From the NCBI GenBank assembly GCA_964428935.1, contig CAYSAG010000086.1:1-17222 (forward strand): DNA of 17,222 bases. Direction: 5' to 3'. Shown piece by piece: positions 1 through 6,992 of this stretch. The stretch comes from JAADHY01 sp964428935. Its GTDB lineage: Bacteria; Planctomycetota; Planctomycetia; Planctomycetales; Planctomycetaceae. The notes under the pieces are model-generated. The model saw only the letters and a list, made by a program, of their open reading frames with translations. It was not told the DNA's origin and searched no databases. A program made the translations under genes and the position numbers. The first letter of the stretch is position 1; the number at the start of each line of letters is the position of its first letter.

Positions 1-1
1 G

Positions 2-2065
2 CACCTGTCGTGGCGGCCGCAGCGGCTACTGGGCAGTGTCTACTTCGACTACGCGGGGCACTCGGTCAGCGCGCTCAGTCCGCGGGGCGCCATGGTCGAC
101 CGGCCCAACCAGCTGCTGATTCGACGGAACGCGGAACAGGAACAGCGACGGTTCCAGGAGCTTTACCAGGCGGGGTTCCAGACGACTCGCGGCTACCCAC
201 GGCCGGACGTCTGTGTGGAGCTGGCCATTGCCGACGTCGGACGAGCAGTTCGCACTTTGTTGGACAAGGGCTGGTCGGTCGAAGCCGACGGCTGTCAGGT
301 CCGACAGCCCGGTTCCATGCGTCTGCGTGTTCGGTCGGGAATCGACTGGTTCGAGCTGCACGGTGAGGCGGACTTTGGTGGCGCTCGGGTTCCGTTTCCC
401 GAGCTGCTGTCGGCGCTGGCTCGTGGCGAGACGGCCGTCAAACTGGACGACGGCTCGCTGGCCGTCTTGCCGGACGAGTGGCGACGGGACTACTCGCTGC
501 TGGCCGAGTTGGGGGTGGTCGAGGGCGACCACTTGCGGTTCCGCACCGACCAGGTCGGACTGCTGGACGTGCTGCTGGCGGCGGCCGAGGACGTCGACTA
601 CGACGCTCGGTTCAAACAGCTGCGCGAAAAAGTCCGCTCGTTCGAAGGCATTCGTCCGCAGGACGAGCCGGAGGGGTTCGTCGGGAAGCTGCGCGACTAC
701 CAGAAGGAGGGGCTGGGCTGGCTCAAGTTTCTCCAAGAATTTCACTTCGGCGGCTGCCTGGCCGACGACATGGGTCTGGGCAAGACCATTCAGGTCCTGG
801 CCGTCCTGCAGGACCGGAAGAACACGGTCAAGCGCAAGCGCCGGCCGTCGCTGGTGGTCGTGCCGAAGTCGCTGCTGTTCAACTGGCGTCGCGAAGCGGC
901 TCGGTTCACGCCGGAGCTGAAAGTGTTGGAGTACACGGGCCTGGACCGCCGCTCGCTTCGGAAAAAATTCCGCGACTACGACGTCGTGCTCACCACCTAC
1001 GGCACGCTCCGGCGCGACGTACTGGAACTGAAAGACGTCGAGTTCGACTACGTCGTGCTGGACGAAGCTCAAACCATTAAGAACCCGCGAGCTCAAATTG
1101 CGAAGGCCGTGCGGTTGCTGAAGGCCGAACACCGGCTGGCGCTGAGCGGCACGCCCATTGAGAACCACATTACCGACCTGTGGTCGATTTTCGAGTTCCT
1201 CAACCCAGGCATGCTCGGACACAGCTCCATTCTGCGGCTGGCCGGCAGTTTGGAAGAGGACGCTTCGGCGCTGGAACTGCTGCGGCGTGGACTCAAACCG
1301 TTCATTCTCCGACGCACCAAAGACCAGGTAGCCAGCTACTTACCCGAGAAGTTCGAACAAACGGTGTACTGCGAAATGGACGACGAGCAGCGACGGCTGT
1401 ACGAGGAAATGCGAGACCACTACCGCTCGTCACTGCTCAGCCTCGTCCGCCAACAAGGCTTGGCCCGGTCGACCATGCACGTGCTGGAGGCGTTGCTGCG
1501 GCTTCGCCAGGCGGCTTGTCACCCCGGACTGCTCGACCCCGCTCGCCAGGACGAGCCCAGCGCCAAGCTGGAGGTCTTGTGTCAGTCGTTGGAGCAGGTC
1601 ATTGACGAGGGGCACAAGGCACTGGTGTTCTCGCAGTTCACGACCATGCTCGGCATTCTACGACGTCACCTGGACCGACGCGGAATCGAGTACGCTTACT
1701 TGGACGGCAGCACACGCAAACGGGACGAAGTGGTCGACCGTTTCCAGTCCGACTCCGACTGCCCGGTCTTCCTGATTAGTCTGAAAGCCGGCGGCTTCGG
1801 CTTGAACTTGACGGCGGCCGACTACGTCTTCTTGTTCGACCCGTGGTGGAATCCGGCCGTCGAGAGTCAGGCCATTGACCGAACGCACCGAATCGGACAA
1901 ACCAAGAAAGTGTTCGCGTACCGGCTGATTTGCCGCGACACGGTCGAGGAGAAAATCGAAGAACTGCAGGAGCGAAAGAAAAACCTGGCCAAGGCATTGC
2001 TGCACGAAGACGGCAGCCTGTTGCGGAACCTGACAGCGGAAGACTTGGAGCTGTTGTTGTCGTAA
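2..2065 (+). CDS. SNF2/SWI2-family DEAD-like helicase (5' partial)
   Basis: ATP-dependent DNA translocase of the bacterial SNF2 (RapA/HepA-like) superfamily II, presumably cytoplasmic and acting on DNA or DNA-protein complexes. The frame is open to the left edge, and the residues before the first ATG (at 92) look like normal coding sequence, so the true start is outside the window. Counting from the ATG at 92, the Walker A region DDMGLGKT has its Lys at about 231. The Walker B box is DEAQ at 324-327. Motif III (LSGTPIENH) follows, then the helicase C-terminal half with motif V (ISLKAGGFGLNL, from about 562) and motif VI (DRTHRIGQ, ending about 603). All core motifs are intact. The roughly 200 residues before Walker A match the poorly characterised N-terminal region of bacterial SNF2 proteins, which are usually around 1000 residues long. 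The stop is TAA at 2063-2065. It is the only plus-strand gene here and converges on the next gene. The family call is secure, but the cellular role is not known. Confidence 0.95.
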   Translation, partial: HLSWRPQRLLGSVYFDYAGHSVSALSPRGAMVDRPNQLLIRRNAEQEQRRFQELYQAGFQTTRGYPRPDVCVELAIADVGRAVRTLLDKGWSVEADGCQVRQPGSMRLRVRSGIDWFELHGEADFGGARVPFPELLSALARGETAVKLDDGSLAVLPDEWRRDYSLLAELGVVEGDHLRFRTDQVGLLDVLLAAAEDVDYDARFKQLREKVRSFEGIRPQDEPEGFVGKLRDYQKEGLGWLKFLQEFHFGGCLADDMGLGKTIQVLAVLQDRKNTVKRKRRPSLVVVPKSLLFNWRREAARFTPELKVLEYTGLDRRSLRKKFRDYDVVLTTYGTLRRDVLELKDVEFDYVVLDEAQTIKNPRAQIAKAVRLLKAEHRLALSGTPIENHITDLWSIFEFLNPGMLGHSSILRLAGSLEEDASALELLRRGLKPFILRRTKDQVASYLPEKFEQTVYCEMDDEQRRLYEEMRDHYRSSLLSLVRQQGLARSTMHVLEALLRLRQAACHPGLLDPARQDEPSAKLEVLCQSLEQVIDEGHKALVFSQFTTMLGILRRHLDRRGIEYAYLDGSTRKRDEVVDRFQSDSDCPVFLISLKAGGFGLNLTAADYVFLFDPWWNPAVESQAIDRTHRIGQTKKVFAYRLICRDTVEEKIEELQERKKNLAKALLHEDGSLLRNLTAEDLELLLS

Positions 2066-2099
2066 ACCGCGCGAACGGGGCCGACCCAGACACGCGGTT
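2065..2099 (+). terminator. Candidate hairpin after the helicase gene
   Basis: AACCGCG (2065-2071) is perfectly complementary to CGCGGTT (2093-2099). The loop is 21 nt and can itself fold as GGG/CCC (2078-2080 with 2085-2087). It begins at the stop codon of the helicase gene in a convergent intergenic region, where a terminator would be expected. It has no T tract, so it is only a candidate. Confidence 0.3.
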
Positions 2100-2301
2100 C
2101 GGGCGCAGCCGAGGCACAAACCTCAAACGGAAAGGGGCTCCGGCTCTGTCAGGCGAAGTTCTTGGACAGCCGCCAGACCGCGGAAATTCTGCACCTTGGC
2201 CAGCGCTGCCTCAGCTTTTCGACCGGACAAAGCACGACAGACAGACGCGTTTGTTCGCCAAGTCGTGGGCCGACGCCCGTTCTTGCGAGACGTTTACGCT
2301 C

Positions 2302-2317
2302 GGCCGGTCAAGCGGCC
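2302..2317 (-). terminator. Candidate short hairpin after the glycosidase-like gene
   Basis: GGCCG (2302-2306) pairs with CGGCC (2313-2317) around a 6-nt loop. It lies 30-45 nt past the stop codon of the minus-strand glycosidase-like gene. The stem is short and GC-only with no T tract. Such stems are easy to find by chance in sequence of this composition, so support is weak. The rest of the 281-bp convergent gap (2066-2346) shows nothing else. Confidence 0.2.
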
Positions 2318-2346
2318 TTCAGGCGAGTCTGGTCGCGGCCGGACTG

Positions 2347-3597
2347 TTAGCGTTCGCGTTTCACGAGGAAGTAGACGTTCGTCGCGCTGGCCACGTAGTT
2401 GAGCACGCGTTGGTGGCGGCCGTTCACGCACTCGGCAATGCCCCGACGGCGGAAGTCGGTGAGCACGTCGCGGACCATGCGAACGGCCAAGTCGAGGTCT
2501 CGGCGGGCAATGGTGGGAGCGACCCAGGCGACGGGCGTCGCCCAGTAAGCTCCGTTCTGGTACGTGCCGGGACGAATTGGCGTGAGCAGCCGCTGCCAGG
2601 TTTCTCCGGCCGGCAGGTGACGCACTTGGCCGCGCTGGACGAGCTGGTCGTAGTGCCGCACCAGGTAGTCGGCCACTCGCTGAGCTTGCTCCGCGCTCGC
2701 GCAGCCCACGTGCACCGCCAACGCGCTGCCCCAAACGTCGACTTGCTTGCAGTCTTGGTCAGCCGCCCAAAACATGCCGACCTTGTCGTTCCAGAGCAAG
2801 GGCAAGCTCTTTCGAATCCAAGCCGCTCGCCGCTGGTACTCGTCCGGGTCTCCACACTCGGCTCGACGACACGCCTCCGCCATTCGACGGCAGGCGTCGT
2901 AGTACAGCACCGAGCAGAACAGCAAGTGCCCGGTCTTGGCCACGGTGTCGGTGAAGCCGTAAGGGCACTGTGGAGCTTCCGGCGGGTTGTAGACCAGCCC
3001 GTTGGCCGCCCGGCGCGTGTGGTCCAGCCCGCGTCGCAGGGCGGGCTCCACGTCGCGAAAGAACGACCAGTCGGCGCGGCGGTCACAGTACGCGCACACC
3101 AGCAAGGCCATGAACGCACCGTTGTCCAAAGCGTGGTCGGCCAGCGGTCGCTGTTCGCTGCCCGGGCTGTAAACCGCTCGGCCGGTCGCCGTCACGCGGT
3201 CGGGCATGCAACCGTCCCGACGCTGACCTTGCAGCAAGTACCGAATGTTGGCCTTCACCTCGCTTGGGTCCAACAAGTCACCGGCGTACTGGACCATGTA
3301 GGCGAAGTCGCGCGTCCACAGGGCGCGGTAGTTGCCGACGCCGTCCGGAGTGTAAAGCCAGACGCCGCCGACACCCTGAATGCGACAGCCTTGAAGTTGC
3401 TTGCGGGTGGCTTGCCGCAGCCATTCGGCCCCGTCGTCCGGAATGCGTTCGCGAATGGCTCGGACCAGCCGAGCCGACTCGTCCACCGGCGACTCCGCGG
3501 CGGCAACCGGTTGAGCGGCCTCGGCCCGAACGGCGGCCAGTCCGTCCGGCGCAACCAGCACGCAACAAAGCAGCAACACCGGCGTCGACGACCTCAT
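2347..3597 (-). CDS. Exported (alpha/alpha)6 six-hairpin glycosidase-like protein
   Basis: A 416-residue secreted protein resembling six-hairpin (alpha/alpha-toroid) glycoside hydrolases. The N-terminus MRSSTPVLLLCCVLVA is a signal peptide with likely cleavage near AEA (about residues 25-28). An aromatic, acid-containing segment at about 80-101 (WLYTPDGVGNYRALWTRDF) resembles the WTRD-type active-site segments of this clan. It is followed by repeated helical hairpins and motifs such as LADHALDNGAFM and GTYQNGAYWATPVAW, typical of such toroids. Activity and substrate cannot be read from the sequence; a carbohydrate-processing role outside the cytoplasm is inferred. The frame is open upstream to 3720, but I chose the ATG at 3597 because GAGG lies 7 nt before it and the signal peptide starts there. 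Upstream residues are low-complexity Arg/Gly-rich sequence. The stop is TAA at 2347-2349. No obvious partner gene is adjacent. Confidence 0.8.
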   Translation of the reverse strand: MRSSTPVLLLCCVLVAPDGLAAVRAEAAQPVAAAESPVDESARLVRAIRERIPDDGAEWLRQATRKQLQGCRIQGVGGVWLYTPDGVGNYRALWTRDFAYMVQYAGDLLDPSEVKANIRYLLQGQRRDGCMPDRVTATGRAVYSPGSEQRPLADHALDNGAFMALLVCAYCDRRADWSFFRDVEPALRRGLDHTRRAANGLVYNPPEAPQCPYGFTDTVAKTGHLLFCSVLYYDACRRMAEACRRAECGDPDEYQRRAAWIRKSLPLLWNDKVGMFWAADQDCKQVDVWGSALAVHVGCASAEQAQRVADYLVRHYDQLVQRGQVRHLPAGETWQRLLTPIRPGTYQNGAYWATPVAWVAPTIARRDLDLAVRMVRDVLTDFRRRGIAECVNGRHQRVLNYVASATNVYFLVKRER

Positions 3598-3604
3598 GGT
3601 TTGG

Positions 3605-3608
3605 CCTC
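3605..3608 (-). promoter_or_regulatory. Ribosome binding site (GAGG) of the glycosidase-like gene
   Basis: GAGG is read on the minus strand, 7 nt before the ATG at 3597. It favours this start over the longer open frame reaching 3720, and agrees with the signal peptide beginning at that Met. Confidence 0.5.
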
Positions 3609-3877
3609 GTCGAAAAATGAGTGGTTGGAGCGGACCAAGGTGTGAGCCGACCCGACGCAGGCTCGACCGCGTCGGCCCGCCAGCGCGCCGGCCTTCCGCA
3701 CCGCAGCGACTCGCCGCCAACAGACCTCCGGCAGCGCTGGCTGGACTGCCGCCGGCCCTTCGACCACCCGTCTGTTTCGGCTGCCGTTCCCGTCCGCCTC
3801 CGTTGGGCTCTGCAGCTGGTTACGCCCGGAGCGGCTCAACGCGCGGCCGGCAGCGACGTGACCCCGGTCGCCTCTTT

Positions 3878-3934
3878 CTTCGACGCCTCGAGACAAGCTG
3901 GGCTGGAGCGCACCGTCACGCACCGGCGTCGAAG
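3878..3934 (-). terminator. Perfect 10-bp inverted repeat downstream of the YugP-type gene
   Basis: CTTCGACGCC (3878-3887) is perfectly complementary to GGCGTCGAAG (3925-3934), with 37 nt between the arms. It lies 15-71 nt after the stop codon of the minus-strand YugP-type gene. That position suits a 3'-end hairpin, although the loop is long and there is no T tract. It could instead be a protein-binding site upstream of the glycosidase-like gene. Confidence 0.35.
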
Positions 3935-3948
3935 CGGAAACTCCGTTC

Positions 3949-4638
3949 TCACTCGTCGCGGCTCATGTAGCCGCCGAACCGCAGAATGAGGTACAGCAGC
4001 GTCAGAATCGACTGCAGGGTGGCTGCCACGTAGGTCCACGCCGCCGCGTTCAAGACGTCCCGAACGGCGACGGCCCCTTCCTCGTCCACAATGTTCAACC
4101 CCGACAGCAATTGTTTGGCTCGGTTGCTGGCGTTGATTTCGACGGGCAAGTTCACGACCTGGAAAACCACAATGGCCGCGAACGCGACCAGCCCGAACAG
4201 AATCAAGGGTGGGCTGCTGAAAAGAACTCCCAAAATCAACAGGACGATCGAAAGGGTCGGGCCGACCGTGGCGGCCGGCACGGCTGCGTTTCGGACGACC
4301 AAGGGAGCGTAGTGCGTGGCGTGCTGAATGGCGTGTCCGGCTTCGTGAGCGGCAATGCCCACGGCAGCGGCGGTGCGGGAGTGGTAGACGTCGGGACTGA
4401 GCCGCAGGACTCGAGCCCGAGGGTCGTAGTGGTCCGACAGCCAACCGTGAGTCTCCTCAATGCCGACGCCCGTGCAACCGGCTTGGTCCAGAATGTAGCG
4501 AGCGGCGGCTGCTCCCGACAGCGGTGCCGGCACTCGCATTCCTCGGCTGAAAGCCATTTTCACCCGGGCTTGAGCCCACAGCATCAGCAGCAGGGCCGGA
4601 GCAATCATGAGGAAGTAGAGCGGATCGAACCAGAACAT
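3949..4638 (-). CDS. YugP-type membrane zinc metallopeptidase
   Basis: A 229-residue integral membrane protein of the YugP/putative neutral zinc metallopeptidase family (Zn_peptidase_2). The N-terminal membrane segment is residues 8-22. The zinc-binding HEAGH is at 98-102. Two or more hydrophobic helices follow (about 123-142 and 147-163). The family-typical block NLPVEINASNRA is at about 163-174, and a last hydrophobic segment is at about 203-220. Length and order fit the family. The peptidase role is inferred from the HExxH signature and natural substrates are not well known. The frame runs upstream to 4758, but I chose the ATG at 4638 because a strong GGGGGAG ribosome site lies 8 nt before it and the upstream residues do not look like protein. 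The stop is TGA at 3949-3951. It is flanked by about 350-bp gaps on both sides, so it is probably transcribed alone. Confidence 0.9.
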   Translation of the reverse strand: MFWFDPLYFLMIAPALLLMLWAQARVKMAFSRGMRVPAPLSGAAAARYILDQAGCTGVGIEETHGWLSDHYDPRARVLRLSPDVYHSRTAAAVGIAAHEAGHAIQHATHYAPLVVRNAAVPAATVGPTLSIVLLILGVLFSSPPLILFGLVAFAAIVVFQVVNLPVEINASNRAKQLLSGLNIVDEEGAVAVRDVLNAAAWTYVAATLQSILTLLYLILRFGGYMSRDE

Positions 4639-4646
4639 TGTTCGCA

Positions 4647-4658
4647 CTCCCCCTTTTA
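4647..4658 (-). promoter_or_regulatory. Ribosome binding site TAAAAGGGGGAG of the YugP-type gene
   Basis: Read on the minus strand, this 12-mer ends 8 nt before the ATG at 4638 and fixes that start. The same 12-mer precedes the Gfo/Idh/MocA-type gene at 8428-8439. Confidence 0.7.
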
Positions 4659-4767
4659 TTCTCTTGGCGTTCGCGTGGTTGGTGTGAGACAGTGACGGTT
4701 GCAGACGGACCTTCCGGGTCGCCACCGAGCCGCTCGACACCGCCAGTCGCCGGCACACGTGGAGTGG

Positions 4768-4793
4768 CGTAGAAAGCGTGAGGCTTTGCTACG
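4768..4793. other. Compact 10-bp hairpin with a 5-nt loop
   Basis: CGTAGAAAGC (4768-4777) pairs with the segment 4783-4793 (GCTTT, a bulged G, then CTACG), leaving the loop GTGAG. It is the tightest stem-loop I found in the intergenic DNA. It lies about 195 nt past the metallo-beta-lactamase-fold gene and 130 nt before the YugP-type start. It could be a distal terminator of the former or a leader structure of the latter. There is no T tract. Confidence 0.4.
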
Positions 4794-4987
4794 AGGGTCC
4801 GCCGGCGGTGCCAAGCCGTGTGTGCTCGGACTTCTGGGCCGGGAATTCTACCCACCGACTGCACGTTGAGCCAAGCCCGCCGCAGAAGCGCCGGCCGTGT
4901 TCGAGGCCGCGGCCGCTGGACCGCTCCGTGCCTTTCCGTGTTTGCGAGAAGGCGGCTCGTGGGGAGGCGACGCGGCGCTTCACGACG

Positions 4988-6973
4988 TCAGGTTACGTCG
5001 AGCAACGCTTCGGCGAATTGCGGCAGAAGACGAGAGCCGTGCCGGACGTCGACCGTCACGACGTACCGACCGGGCTCCACGTTCGGCGGCACGGCCACGT
5101 CCAGCTCCACCTCGCGTTCGGCCTTGGCCGGCACGTGGGTCTGTCGCCACGGAGACGGCCGGCCGCCGAAGGCCTTGGGCAGAACGGCTCGGCACGCCGT
5201 GAGCTGCTCGGTGGCCGAGTGGTTCGTGACCACGACGCGGAAGCGGGCGGTCCGTCCGCGCCGGACCGCTTGCCAGTACGGAGTGCACCGCACCCACCAC
5301 GGGTCGGTGCCGTAGTTCGGGTGCTCCCACGGCAGCACTTGCGCGAACAGCCGTTCCCGCTCCTGGAGCGTCCGCCGCATGAATGCAATTTCTTCGGCGG
5401 TGAACGTGAAAGCTTCGTTGACGTGGCAGTTGAACAGGTGAGTCGGCTGGAGGCGTTCAATCAACGACAGGCAGTAGTCGAAGCCCACTCCACGGCCCAA
5501 CCAGTTGCGGTTGTAGGTGCAGTAGTCGTCGTTGCCGGCCATGGTGTGCGAGTCGCCGACGAAGAGCATTCGCAGCTCGTCGCGTTCGACCAGCAGGGCG
5601 TCGTGGTACAGCGTTTGTCCGGGGTAGTAGAAAGCCGTCAGCTTGAACTCGTGCCACTGCCACGAGCTCCCGTCCCGCAGCGGGCGGTCGACCCGGACCG
5701 GCGTGGGCATGAGCACGGGCAGTCGCCAGGCTTTCGGGTTGGTCAGAACGGCGGCCAAGTGTTCCTCGGCGTAGCACGGACAGTCGAACTCTTTCTGGAA
5801 AGCGGGAATGCCGGCTGTGTGGTCGGAGTGGTAGTGCGTGACCCACAGTCCCTCGACGCTCTTGATTCGGCCCTCTTTCAACCACCGCTTCAGTTGGTCG
5901 ACGACGCGTCGTGACCCGACGTCCATGACGAAGGCCGCGCCCGACTTGGAAACCAGAATCCAGCTGGTCGCCACGTGGAGCAGGCAGTCGGGCGGGGCGA
6001 ACCCGGGACGAATGGGCATCTGGCCCGGACGGCCGGCGTACTCCGTGAACAGCTCGGGAAAGTAATGCCGCAAGGCACTAATCGACACGTAGTTCTCGTA
6101 GCACTCTTCCAGCCGCTGGGCCAATTGGTCGATGGCCTGAGCCGATTGAAACGAAAGCCGGCCGTGTGACGGAACCAGCACGTCCGGCCGCACCTGTTGC
6201 ACTCGCCGCAGTCCCTCGACTAAACGCCAGCGGTCGCCGAGGAAACCGTGGTACGCGCCGATTGTGCGTCCCCCTTTGGTGAAGCCTTTTTGCAGGGAGT
6301 AGAAGTCCCAGAGCTGGCCGGGACCGGCCAGGGCGTCGCCGCAGAAAGCGACCCGCACCCCGTCCGACTCGACGATGTACGTGACCGAGCCGTCGGTGTG
6401 CCCCGGCGTCGCCAGGACGCGAATCCGAGCCGGACCGAAAGTGAACTGGTCGCCGTCCCGAAGCGTCTGCTGGACGGGCAACGGCTCCGTGCGGGTCAAG
6501 TGGTCCGGACGAAAGCTGCGGTAGACGTTCCACACATTCCGGTCGTCGGCCCAGTACTGGGCCGGGTTTTCGAACAGCGACCGTTCCGCTTCCGGCACGG
6601 CCACCCGAGCCCCTCGCTCCACCCACCGCTCCACGCCGCACGTTTGGTCTCGGTGGTGGTGCGTGAAGACCACTTGGGCGACCTGCCGGACGCCGATTCG
6701 AGGCAGACGGCGGTCCAACGGCGAGTCGCTGCAGTCAATGAGAAGGGCTCGGTCGCCGTCGCGAACAATGCCCACGTTGACCGGACCGTGGAAGACGAGC
6801 ACGTGGTCGGTCAAACGCGTCACGGCTCCGAATTGTTCCAGCGGCAGGAGCTGCTGAGCCGACGACCGGGAGCCGACGCCGACTGCTCCGACCGACACGG
6901 CCACCAACGACCGAAGAAACTGACGCCGCGTCTTCGTGCTCGCACCGACTGCTTCGCCCGACTCCGCCTTCAT
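4988..6973 (-). CDS. Tat-exported protein with two metallo-beta-lactamase-fold domains
   Basis: A 661-residue protein with the twin-arginine signal TKTRRQFLRS (RR at 16-17), then a hydrophobic stretch and probable cleavage near SSAQ (about 37-40). The first metallo-beta-lactamase-fold domain spans about 50-275. Its motif THHHRDQ (104-110) has Gln110 where HxHxDH normally ends in His; TPGHTDG (His192), GDA (Asp213) and PSHG (His270) follow. The second domain spans about 330-520. It has the canonical HYHSDH (380-385), PGQTLYH (451-457), GDSH (Asp474) and a late His at 517. The C-terminus from about 575 looks like a beta-sandwich domain. This is a metal-dependent hydrolase family, but the substrate cannot be deduced. 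The start at 6973 has AAGGAGG 8 nt upstream and begins the Tat signal, so the longer frame to 7060 is rejected. It follows the oxidoreductase gene after 19 bp, so the two are probably co-transcribed and act together outside the cytoplasm. Confidence 0.88.
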   Translation of the reverse strand: MKAESGEAVGASTKTRRQFLRSLVAVSVGAVGVGSRSSAQQLLPLEQFGAVTRLTDHVLVFHGPVNVGIVRDGDRALLIDCSDSPLDRRLPRIGVRQVAQVVFTHHHRDQTCGVERWVERGARVAVPEAERSLFENPAQYWADDRNVWNVYRSFRPDHLTRTEPLPVQQTLRDGDQFTFGPARIRVLATPGHTDGSVTYIVESDGVRVAFCGDALAGPGQLWDFYSLQKGFTKGGRTIGAYHGFLGDRWRLVEGLRRVQQVRPDVLVPSHGRLSFQSAQAIDQLAQRLEECYENYVSISALRHYFPELFTEYAGRPGQMPIRPGFAPPDCLLHVATSWILVSKSGAAFVMDVGSRRVVDQLKRWLKEGRIKSVEGLWVTHYHSDHTAGIPAFQKEFDCPCYAEEHLAAVLTNPKAWRLPVLMPTPVRVDRPLRDGSSWQWHEFKLTAFYYPGQTLYHDALLVERDELRMLFVGDSHTMAGNDDYCTYNRNWLGRGVGFDYCLSLIERLQPTHLFNCHVNEAFTFTAEEIAFMRRTLQERERLFAQVLPWEHPNYGTDPWWVRCTPYWQAVRRGRTARFRVVVTNHSATEQLTACRAVLPKAFGGRPSPWRQTHVPAKAEREVELDVAVPPNVEPGRYVVTVDVRHGSRLLPQFAEALLDVT

Positions 6974-6981
6974 TTCCGGAA

Positions 6982-6988
6982 CCTCCTT
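6982..6988 (-). promoter_or_regulatory. Strong ribosome binding site AAGGAGG of the tandem metallo-hydrolase gene
   Basis: A near-perfect Shine-Dalgarno sequence, read on the minus strand, 8 nt before the ATG at 6973. It sits inside the 19-bp gap after the oxidoreductase stop codon. It decides the start and supports translation from a shared transcript. Confidence 0.85.
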
Positions 6989-6992
6989 CTGG

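Larger units (their letters stand above)
3598..3948. other. 351-bp intergenic region, no gene seen
   Basis: This lies between the glycosidase-like gene and the YugP-type peptidase, both on the minus strand. Open frames cross it on both strands, but they are Arg/Gly/Pro-rich, lack similarity to anything I know and have no good ribosome site. It must carry the promoter of the glycosidase-like gene, but I see no convincing -35/-10 pair. It also holds the 10-bp inverted repeat at 3878-3934. Confidence 0.5.
4639..4987. other. 349-bp intergenic region, no gene seen
   Basis: This lies between the YugP-type gene and the metallo-beta-lactamase-fold gene, both on the minus strand. I find no supportable gene. 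It contains the ribosome site at 4647-4658 and the bulged hairpin at 4768-4793. The promoter of the YugP-type gene should be here, but no clear -35/-10 pair stands out. Confidence 0.5.

Noticed and set aside
26..1222. 398-residue open frame on the minus strand
   Set aside because: It is the shadow of the SNF2 helicase gene; Gln/Val/Arg-rich with no domain.
1930..3645. 571-residue open frame on the plus strand
   Set aside because: It lies opposite the well-supported glycosidase-like gene and runs through the end of the helicase gene. Long antisense frames are expected opposite GC-rich genes. Its translation has no recognisable motif.
3594..3923. 109-residue open frame in the gap upstream of the glycosidase-like gene
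   Set aside because: Low-complexity Arg/Gly/Ala composition and no clear ribosome site. It overlaps the real start of the next gene, so it is more likely a chance frame.
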